From Chitinivibrionia bacterium (GTDB taxonomy: Bacteria; Krumholzibacteriota; Krumholzibacteriia; WVZY01): a stretch of DNA of 5,259 nt. The position numbers and the translations under genes are program-made. The notes under the pieces are model-generated. The model searched no databases. It saw only the letters and a program-made list of their open reading frames with translations, and was not told the DNA's origin. Position 1 is the first letter of the stretch. Each line of letters starts with the position of its first letter. The stretch covers positions 1 to 5,259 of the forward strand of contig JACQXT010000086.1 in assembly GCA_016208665.1 (NCBI GenBank). The letters run 5' to 3'. Positions 1 through 5,259 of the stretch are shown piece by piece.

Positions 1-599
1 ACCCTTTTTTCAGACACGCCAGCGCGATGAGGTAGTGGGCAAGGGGGAGAAATCCCGTGTGCACCATCTCGTCGTGCGCCGAGAAGAGAAAGACGTGCTT
101 GAAGCGTTGACGGAGTTCCGCCTCCAACTTCTCCGCAGAATGGATGTTGATATGACCGGTTTTGGCGATGGCCGAGGCGTGGGCTTGCGAGGCCTCGCTG
201 GGGGTTCCGATGATACAGATGCCGCTCGCCCCCAGGTGGTCGGCGATCTTGTCAAGGAAGCGTGATTCCTCCGCGGGGGGGACATGCTCGATGACGTCGA
301 AGGATACCACCGCGTCGAACCTGCCCAAGGCGAGTTGGTGGAAGTCGCCACACTGAAAATCAACTGCCGTGGCAGGCCAGTTCTTGCGCGCTTGCGCGAC
401 GGCCTCGGCGTCGAAATCGATACCGAGTGCTTGGCCACACTCCTTGGCGAGGAGCCAGGTGCCAAGCCCCTCGGCGCAGCCGACGTCAAGGGCGGATTTC
501 TGGGCACCGATCATTTTGGCGGCAAATTTGTAATAGGCAACATAGTGGAGGCATCTCTTCCTTGAACCCGAGCCAGCTTGAGCGTTCCTCTGTGGTCAT
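1..599 (-). CDS. Class I SAM-dependent methyltransferase, paralogue of the upstream gene; 3' end cut by window; apparent frameshift near start
   Basis: Predicted cytosolic methyltransferase using S-adenosylmethionine; substrate unknown, probably a sugar or glycan intermediate by context. In the frame running from about 559 to the window edge one reads YVAYYKFAAKM, the SAM-binding motif LDVGCAEGLG (about 490-461), an acidic post-I strand GIDFD, VVSFDVIEHV (about 281-310), then IGTPSE, GHIN and MVHTGF. These blocks match the preceding gene (596-1273) in order, so the two are tandem paralogues. The best start is ATG at 599: it overlaps the previous stop as ATGA and has AAGGAG 8 nt upstream. It gives MTTEERSSWLGFKE and then goes out of frame, ending at TGA 488-486. 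The body lies in the other frame, so a one-base indel, sequencing error or recoding is implied. Without it, the only in-frame ATG is at 514, just before motif I. The last codons (HYLIALACLKKG) align with the last residues of the paralogue, so only a few codons are missing. Confidence 0.72.
545..570 (-). other. Probable frameshift zone in the second methyltransferase gene
   Basis: Reading from ATG 599, the frame is plausible through GFKE (ends about 558). From about 559 downward the homologous peptide KRCLHYVAYYKFAAKM appears in a frame shifted by one base (skip one base, or two bases missing). Upstream, the second frame has no ATG, GTG or TTG before it meets the TGA at 598-596, so it cannot start independently ahead of this zone. 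No recognisable slippery heptamer or prfB-like CUU-UGA site is present. A single-base insertion or a read/assembly error is the simplest explanation. Confidence 0.65.
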
Positions 600-1273
600 G
601 GGGTTGACTCCTTTTTGCCACACCCCATGGCTATGAGGAAGTGGCTCATCGGGGCGAAGCCGGTGTGGATAACCTCGTCGTTGCCGCCGAACATGAAGAC
701 GACTTCGAAGCGGGACGCCATGGCGTGGTGGAGGCGTTCTTGCGTGAAATTGTTGATGTGCCCCTTGACGCTCATGGCCGAGGCGTAGGGCTGGGCTGTC
801 ACGTTCGGGGTCCCGACCAGGGCGACGCCGTCCGGCTTGAGGTGCGCCAGGATGGTTTGGAAGAAGCGCGCCTCGTATTCTTGCCGGATGTGCTCGATGA
901 CGTCGAAGCTGACCACCATGTCGAAAATGCCGATCTGAAAGGAGTCGAGAATATCGGCTTCCCGGAAAGAGACGAGGGGCGAGCTCCAGTTGGCGGCGGC
1001 GGCCTGGATCGCCTCCCGGTCATAGTCGACACCCACATAGCGGGTCGCGCGTTCCGCGAGAATGGGTGCGCCGACCCCCTCGCCACACCCCAGTTCAAGT
1101 ATCTCCTTGCCGGGGCCGGCCATTTTTGCGGCGAACTTGTATCGCGAAAGTACAAATGCGAGCCGCTTGGGATCGTTGCGCAGGTTGAAGGACCATTGCT
1201 GGCCGAGGGAAATCTCCTCATCCCCCAGCAGATCCTCAACCTTTTCCCAGGCTTCCTTGCCGGTGATAGCCAT
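596..1273 (-). CDS. Class I SAM-dependent methyltransferase
   Basis: Complete 225-residue protein, predicted cytosolic, with a Rossmann-fold methyltransferase domain. Visible motifs are the SAM-binding glycine motif ELGCGEGVG (residues 60-68), the acidic strand end GVDYD (81-85) that would hold the ribose hydroxyls, the motif-IV region VVSFDVIEHI (120-129), and LKPDGVALVGTPN (145-157). The 50-residue N-terminal extension ends in KRLAFVLSRYKFAAKM, a helix commonly found just before motif I in this type of methyltransferase. Start ATG 1273 has AGGA at 1284-1287, 10 nt upstream. The gene follows the glycosyltransferase after 95 nt with no clear terminator and overlaps the next methyltransferase by ATGA. 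Context suggests O-, N- or C-methylation of a sugar or glycan, but the acceptor cannot be read from the sequence. No membrane segment or signal peptide is seen. Confidence 0.88.
   Translation of the reverse strand: MAITGKEAWEKVEDLLGDEEISLGQQWSFNLRNDPKRLAFVLSRYKFAAKMAGPGKEILELGCGEGVGAPILAERATRYVGVDYDREAIQAAAANWSSPLVSFREADILDSFQIGIFDMVVSFDVIEHIRQEYEARFFQTILAHLKPDGVALVGTPNVTAQPYASAMSVKGHINNFTQERLHHAMASRFEVVFMFGGNDEVIHTGFAPMSHFLIAMGCGKKESTP
608..613 (-). promoter_or_regulatory. Ribosome binding site deciding the ATG 599 start
   Basis: Minus-strand AAGGAG lies 8 nt upstream of ATG 599, inside the last codons of the preceding methyltransferase gene (the KKE codons). Together with the ATGA stop/start overlap it indicates translational coupling. 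It is the main reason to believe that the downstream gene starts at 599 despite the frame problem that follows. Confidence 0.75.
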
Positions 1274-1368
1274 CGCTGTTCAATCCTTTTTGATGATAGA
1301 AGAATGCATGAGGTGGGCTAAGGCGTTGATGCCGCTGTTTCCCCTCCTGGCTTGGACGACATGCGCCA

Positions 1369-2691
1369 TTACTGACGTTTCCGTAGGTATGAAGTTATTT
1401 CTTGGTGGATCAACGCGCTGCGTTGGCTAAGGCTGTGGTCGCGGAGGGTGCGGCGTTGCCCGGCCTGGGCGATCTGTTGGCGGATTTGATCATGCTCAAA
1501 AAGGAAGCGAGCTTTCTCGCGGCATTCGGCCGGACTGGAGTAGGCGACCACCTCCACGCCATCTTCGAAGAGCTCGGATAGATTGGATCCCGTATCCGTC
1601 AGCAGGCAGGAGCCGATACCCGTTGCCTCGAAGAGGCGCATGTTGCCGACCTCTCCCGCGGCTGCGTCCGTATGGACGTTGAGGACGACTTTGGCACCCT
1701 GCAGCAAACGGTACATCGCCATCCCGAACACGGGTGGATGGCAATGGCCGGGGAATAGCTCCGACAGGGGAACGAGCGGGATGCGAGACGCCTCCACTGG
1801 GGTGCGCTCGGTAGGGCGGAGCCTGAGATGTTCGAGGACTCGTGAAAAGAGTGACAAGCCTTCCGGGGTACAATCCTGGACGAGGACTGTTGCCAGGCGC
1901 GTCAGTCCCGAGTCCGACATTTTCCCTAAGCGTCGCGCGAGAATGGCTCTGAATCGGTCCAGCACCGGGGCAGCCTTTGGCGGGGCGGCGGCTTGAGGCT
2001 CGAAGAGCCAGGCGTTGAGTGAGGTGTCCCGGAGCAGTTCGACCAAGAGCCAGTAGCGCGTTCGGTGCCCCATGCCATACCCGAAGCCGGAGGAGCCGGC
2101 GAAAAGGAACTCGTGTTGCGGGGGTGGTGACTCCGGGAGGCTTTTGAGGATGGCGCTGTTGAAGCCGTGGTAGAGCAGCCGCGCGTTGTATCCCTCGCCG
2201 CGGTAGAAGTCGCGGATTTTCGGCGTGCAGGCGAAGAGCACGTCGATGCCGATGATGTTCTGGAAGGCTCCAACCGAGGGGTAGCCGCTGTAGGCCGCAA
2301 TGACTTTCAGAAAGGGGAAGCGAGTCTTGAGGTCCTGTCCGGCTAAACCGACGGGGCTGGAACCTTGAAGATACAGCGCGTCGGGACGGAGTTTCTCGAT
2401 CTGCGCCATGAGAATCTCCGCTTGCCATTCTGCCGTCCGCGGCTGGAATTCGTTCTCCCGGGCCCAGGTGTGCTGCAGACTCTGAAAGTCGAAGACGATC
2501 TCGTGAGCCTCATTGCCCAGTTCCTCCATGGCAGTGGAGAACCCATTTGAATAACACGCCCCTTGGCCATATATGGCCTGCTGTTTCTCCCGGTAGGAAA
2601 GCTGGTCGAAGTCGGGATGTTGACGATAGACGGCGTCTATGGCGTCTTTGTAGTGCGAGAGATGTGTGGCGCGGAGAATCCGGTAATTCAT
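1369..2691 (-). CDS. GT-B glycosyltransferase, family 1 / CgeB-like
   Basis: A 440-residue protein likely to transfer a sugar from a nucleotide-sugar donor onto a glycan or protein acceptor in the cytosol. The N-terminal half resembles the acceptor domain of CgeB-like GT-B enzymes: SNGFSTAMEELGNEAHEIV (48-66), then a Rossmann-like strand KLRPDALYLQG (100-110) and FLKVIAAYSG (127-136). The C-terminal half carries the donor-domain pattern GAKVVLNVHTD (332-342), NMRLFEATGIGSCLLTD (350-366) with its conserved Arg and Glu-Ala-Thr, and ELFEDGVEVVAYSSPAE (373-389), followed by the helical tail typical of glycosyl transferases group 1 (PF13524-like). The middle (about 205-300) is divergent. ATG 2691 was chosen because the MNYRIL strand begins the fold and no start lies upstream in frame within the gap; its ribosome binding site is weak (no purine-rich box within 12 nt). 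It sits between the radical SAM gene and the methyltransferases. Confidence 0.8.
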   Translation of the reverse strand: MNYRILRATHLSHYKDAIDAVYRQHPDFDQLSYREKQQAIYGQGACYSNGFSTAMEELGNEAHEIVFDFQSLQHTWARENEFQPRTAEWQAEILMAQIEKLRPDALYLQGSSPVGLAGQDLKTRFPFLKVIAAYSGYPSVGAFQNIIGIDVLFACTPKIRDFYRGEGYNARLLYHGFNSAILKSLPESPPPQHEFLFAGSSGFGYGMGHRTRYWLLVELLRDTSLNAWLFEPQAAAPPKAAPVLDRFRAILARRLGKMSDSGLTRLATVLVQDCTPEGLSLFSRVLEHLRLRPTERTPVEASRIPLVPLSELFPGHCHPPVFGMAMYRLLQGAKVVLNVHTDAAAGEVGNMRLFEATGIGSCLLTDTGSNLSELFEDGVEVVAYSSPAECREKARFLFEHDQIRQQIAQAGQRRTLRDHSLSQRSALIHQEITSYLRKRQ

Positions 2692-2770
2692 GATAGTGTC
2701 GTTTCTACGCCTCGTGCGTGGAGGTGATAACCATTTCCGTTGTTCTGGGTGCGTGGGTGCGGACTGATCT
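2692..2770 (-). other. 79-nt intergenic gap, no clear signal
   Basis: On the minus strand this gap contains only a 4-bp inverted repeat (CCTC, 7-nt loop, GAGG) and two copies of CCACGCAC. Neither is followed by a T-run, so there is no intrinsic terminator. No convincing -35/-10 pair was seen and the glycosyltransferase start lacks a good Shine-Dalgarno box. It could reduce or separately control expression of the downstream genes, but nothing in the bases proves this. Confidence 0.4.
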
Positions 2771-4501
2771 TCAAGGTATGTTGGGGTTCAGTCCGTCCGG
2801 AAGGCCGTCATAGAGATTGACGATAGGAACTCTTTCCCCATAGATCTCCCGGCATCGCTTGTCCATAGCGTTAAGTGAATAATAGGTGGAGAGCACGATG
2901 AGGTGCACTCCTGAAAGATCGGCTTTTGCTGGAACGATGACACTTTTTCCCCAATAGGTGGCCTGGATCTTGTCCGCATTGTCGTCGACGACTTCGACTA
3001 CTGTGGGGCCGCAGGGCGATCCGCGCGAGATGGTTTCCAGCCATGCGGTGTGGCGTCCGGCCCCGAAAACGAGAATCTTCAAAGGAGTGCCATGGGCCCC
3101 TTTCCTTCCCCAAAGTTCCCACGATTTGGCCAAATAGGCTTCGAGGAGGGCGGTTATGGGCGGCACGGTCTTCGCCAAACTTTTTGCGGGGAAGAGAATC
3201 CCCTGAAAATGCTCCTTCCAGTATCTTTCAATCTCAGGATCTAAATACTCGGGGCGCCGGTTCCGGGTGTCGTCGATGACGCGAGACCATTCGTCCAGGG
3301 TTGTTGGTGCTGGCCACCCGCATGCGACACATTTTTTGAAAGAAGGGGTCCCCGGATTGGGGATGAGCCTGTTGAGGTTCACCAGGGCGTAGGGGTTTTC
3401 ATTTAAAACCCGTTTCATGGCGGCATGCGTCTGGCGTACGTCTTCGAGTTTCTCCCCTGGGAAGCCATACAGAAAATGAATCCAGGCGCGGATGCCGTGT
3501 GCCGCAAGTTGCTGATTAGCCTGGAAGGTGTCCTCGATGTGTTCCGCCTTGCGGATCGACTCCAGGACGCGGTTCGACCCGCTTTCCACTCCGATGCCGA
3601 ACATCCCGACTCCCGCCTTTTTGACGAGGCACCACTCGTCCTCGGTGAAGGCTTTGAGGGTGTCGGAGCGCACGGCGACGAAGATGCCGATCTTCCAGCC
3701 GTTGGCGACAATTCCGCCAAGGATTTCCATGGCGCGGGGCTTGTCGACGAAGAAGTTGTCGTCATTGATGGTGATGTTGTCAATGCCAAGTTTGACAATT
3801 TCGCTCAAGTGCGCGAGGACTTTTCCGGTGCTCATGGTGCGGAATTTCTCGCGTTTGGCGGCATTGACGCAATACTCGCAGCGATAGGCGCAGCTGCGGC
3901 TAGTCTCGAGGGAAAGGGCACTTTTCCCTGTAAGTCCGAAGAATATGGTGCTGATGTCCTCCACGCGGTAGCGGGCGAGGTCTACCAGATGATAGGGGAG
4001 TGACGGCAGTTGATCAAGGTCGAAGAATTCCGTGCGGGGGGGCGTCTGGATCACCTTCGAGTTCCGTTTGAAGAGGACTCCGGGGACATTGTCCAAGCTG
4101 GCACCTATTTGGTAGGCTTTCACCATTTGCGGGAAGGTGACTTCCCCCTCGCCGAGGCAGACGGCGTCGACCAGGGGGCTGGTAATGGTCGTCTCCGATG
4201 CGGTGGTCGGATGCACTCCCCCCCAGACGATCGGGATGGTGGGTTGACGGGAACGGACGAATGCGGCCACTTCCAGGCCGCCTTTGATCATGGGGCCGAT
4301 GACGGTGCTGATGCCGACGCAGATGGGGGAGAGGCGTAGAAGGCGTTCGAGTTGGCCATAAGGATCCTCAGCAACCGTGAAATCAATCAAGACGGGGTTG
4401 TAACCGGTCTGCAGGAGCATGGCGGCAAGATGGAGGGTGCCCAGTTGGGGCCTCAGATTGCGTCCGTTGATGGGCGGATCGATCAGAATTACATCAGCCA
4501 T
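2771..4501 (-). CDS. B12-binding domain / radical SAM protein with C-terminal GAGxHT Rossmann-like domain
   Basis: Complete 576-residue, probably cytosolic iron-sulfur enzyme. Residues 1-135 form a cobalamin-binding-type domain of class B radical SAM enzymes: VILIDPP start, YNPVLID (34-40), VWGGVHPTTASE (92-103) and LGEGE (116-120). The histidine-bearing DxHxxG loop is not obvious, as is common in this class. The radical SAM core follows with the cluster motif CAYRCEYC (Cys 204, 208, 211; 3892-3869), DNITINDDNFF (241-251), GIGVESGSNRVLESIRK (302-318) and LYGFPGE (344-350). Residues about 417-576 are an extra domain with LVFGAGRHTAWLE (477-489) and EVVDDN (503-508), like a nucleotide- or NAD-binding Rossmann unit. 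The adjacent upstream gene carries the same domain. Start ATG 4501 has AAGGAG 8 nt upstream, overlapping the previous stop codon. Such enzymes do B12-dependent methylations or other radical rearrangements; in this glycan context a sugar modification is my inference. Confidence 0.87.
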   Translation of the reverse strand: MADVILIDPPINGRNLRPQLGTLHLAAMLLQTGYNPVLIDFTVAEDPYGQLERLLRLSPICVGISTVIGPMIKGGLEVAAFVRSRQPTIPIVWGGVHPTTASETTITSPLVDAVCLGEGEVTFPQMVKAYQIGASLDNVPGVLFKRNSKVIQTPPRTEFFDLDQLPSLPYHLVDLARYRVEDISTIFFGLTGKSALSLETSRSCAYRCEYCVNAAKREKFRTMSTGKVLAHLSEIVKLGIDNITINDDNFFVDKPRAMEILGGIVANGWKIGIFVAVRSDTLKAFTEDEWCLVKKAGVGMFGIGVESGSNRVLESIRKAEHIEDTFQANQQLAAHGIRAWIHFLYGFPGEKLEDVRQTHAAMKRVLNENPYALVNLNRLIPNPGTPSFKKCVACGWPAPTTLDEWSRVIDDTRNRRPEYLDPEIERYWKEHFQGILFPAKSLAKTVPPITALLEAYLAKSWELWGRKGAHGTPLKILVFGAGRHTAWLETISRGSPCGPTVVEVVDDNADKIQATYWGKSVIVPAKADLSGVHLIVLSTYYSLNAMDKRCREIYGERVPIVNLYDGLPDGLNPNIP

Positions 4502-4509
4502 GCCTGCGT

Positions 4510-4515
4510 CTCCTT
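4510..4515 (-). promoter_or_regulatory. Ribosome binding site for the radical SAM gene
   Basis: Minus-strand AAGGAG, 8 nt from ATG 4501 and sharing bases with the TAA stop (4516-4514) of the upstream gene. The arrangement points to coupled translation of the two genes and fixes the radical SAM start. Confidence 0.8.
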
Positions 4516-5259
4516 ATTTGGGGTATGGGCCTTGAGGCCACTCGCTATAGGGGTCGATAATGGGAATTTGCGCGCCATAAAGAGATGCGAGTTTGGCGGC
4601 CATATGCCGATTGTGGGTGTCGGAGGAGACCACAACCAGGTCAACCGAGTGGAGGGGAAGCTCTTCAGGTCGTATGGGGATGAGTCCTCGGAAAGTGGCA
4701 GGGGCGGCCGCCCCGCGGTCATCCAGCAGGAGCACATTGCGCGGACCGGTTAGATCGGCGGTGATCGCCTCCAGCCATTGGGTGTGGGCTCCCGCCCCGT
4801 AGAGGGCGATGCGCAATTCCTGCCCGCCCCATTTACTCCATAATTCGCGGAGGTAGCTGCGAATGCCGAGTCGGGCAATTTCCTTATAGGCGTCGGCGTT
4901 TCCCGGAGAATAACCGCTGAGCGTCCAATTGGCGATCTTGGGATCAACCCAGCCGGGTTCCTTGTGGTTGCCCGTCTCGGGGTCGACTCGTTCATCGTAG
5001 CCGTAGAAGGCGAGCCCCTCTTGGCGGGCTCGTTTGAGGATCTTCGCAAGGAACGAGGGGGCGACGCAGGGGGATGAGGAGGTCAGGGCGATGTCGTGGG
5101 CGTAGAGGGACATGCATTCTCCGTGTGTCGCCATGCGTCCGATGACCTTTTCCAGCTCGGAGAAGTTGGCTTGGGTGAGGCAGCAGGAGTCGACATTGGC
5201 GGCGGTGAAAAGTCGGGTGGTCGAAAGTGCGTCGCAGGGGGTCAGAATCCGCTCATCCA
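4514..5259 (-). CDS. Polysaccharide deacetylase-like C-terminal part fused to GAGxHT Rossmann-like domain (5' end outside window)
   Basis: The frame is open from the window edge (5257) to TAA 4514, 247 complete codons, so the ATG at 5134 is internal rather than the start. From 5257 to about 4990 the protein reads like the end of a NodB-type polysaccharide deacetylase: FTAANVDSC, a helix ELEKVIGRMATHGE, SLYAHDIALTSSSP with the His expected on the last strand of the barrel, then VAPSFLAKILKRARQEGLAF and YGYDE. The catalytic metal-binding Asp/His motifs would lie upstream and are not visible. From about 4957 to the stop comes a second domain with PGWVDPKI, LYGAGAHTQWLE (4804-4769), LLLDD, and VDLVVVSSDTHN, homologous to the C-terminus of the next gene. 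The likely role is removal of an acyl group from a sugar or polysaccharide, with the second domain binding a nucleotide or sugar-nucleotide. The deacetylase assignment rests on a short stretch and is moderately sure. Confidence 0.7.
   Translation of the reverse strand, partial: DERILTPCDALSTTRLFTAANVDSCCLTQANFSELEKVIGRMATHGECMSLYAHDIALTSSSPCVAPSFLAKILKRARQEGLAFYGYDERVDPETGNHKEPGWVDPKIANWTLSGYSPGNADAYKEIARLGIRSYLRELWSKWGGQELRIALYGAGAHTQWLEAITADLTGPRNVLLLDDRGAAAPATFRGLIPIRPEELPLHSVDLVVVSSDTHNRHMAAKLASLYGAQIPIIDPYSEWPQGPYPK

Noticed and set aside
1..12. A-run AAAAAAGGG as a possible -1 slippery site
   Set aside because: The run reads G AAA AAA G in frame, not the X XXY YYZ phase needed, and no downstream structure can be seen because the window ends.
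10..507. Minus-strand open frame of 165 codons
   Set aside because: Rich in Ser, Arg and Pro with no motif, and overlaps out of frame the clear methyltransferase reading that contains LDVGCAEGLG and FDVIEHV.
285..908. An 18-base identical string at 285-302 and 891-908
   Set aside because: It encodes the conserved FDVIEH motif in both paralogous methyltransferases, so it reflects homology rather than a functional repeat.
641..1321. Open frame of 226 codons on the plus strand
   Set aside because: It is entirely antisense to the first methyltransferase, whose motifs are unmistakable; the frame stays open because of GC-rich codon use. Its translation shows no domain.
1496..2428. Minus-strand open frame of 310 codons
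   Set aside because: Out-of-frame shadow of the glycosyltransferase; Arg/Pro/Ser-rich and without recognisable structure.
2705..2735. Short inverted repeat as a possible terminator
   Set aside because: Only four base pairs with a 7-nt loop and no T-run on the transcribed strand.
3425..4003. Plus-strand open frame of 192 codons
   Set aside because: Antisense to the radical SAM core including the region of its cysteine motif; no ribosome site or family resemblance.

Overview
The window is a compact run of five genes, all on the minus strand, so transcription goes from high to low coordinates. It looks like part of a surface-glycan (LPS, capsule or glycoprotein sugar) biosynthesis cluster in a fairly GC-rich bacterium. 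Strong AAGGAG-type ribosome binding sites 8 nt before two starts are typical of bacteria. I cannot name a taxon from the sequence. No tRNA, rRNA, CRISPR array, insertion sequence or convincing promoter or terminator was seen.

Layout in transcription order: (1) 5259-4514, the 3' part of a gene whose product begins with what looks like the end of a polysaccharide-deacetylase (NodB-like) domain and finishes with a Rossmann-like GAGxHT domain. (2) 4501-2771, a complete 576-residue B12-binding/radical SAM protein that carries the same GAGxHT domain at its C-terminus. (3) 2691-1369, a 440-residue GT-B glycosyltransferase of the CgeB-like/GT1 type. (4) 1273-596, a 225-residue class I SAM methyltransferase. 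(5) 599-1, a second, paralogous methyltransferase that overlaps the first by ATGA, has an apparent frameshift near its 5' end, and runs off the window within a few codons of its expected stop.

Spacing is 12 nt, 79 nt, 95 nt and a 4-nt overlap, which fits one operon. The likely theme is making and modifying an unusual sugar or glycan: removal of acyl groups (deacetylase), a radical SAM reaction, glycosyl transfer and two methylations. Substrates cannot be read from the sequence. The two points most worth a second look are the shared GAGxHT module attached to two unrelated catalytic domains in adjacent genes, and the broken start of the last methyltransferase, whose body is in the same frame as the preceding methyltransferase and separated from it by a single TGA.
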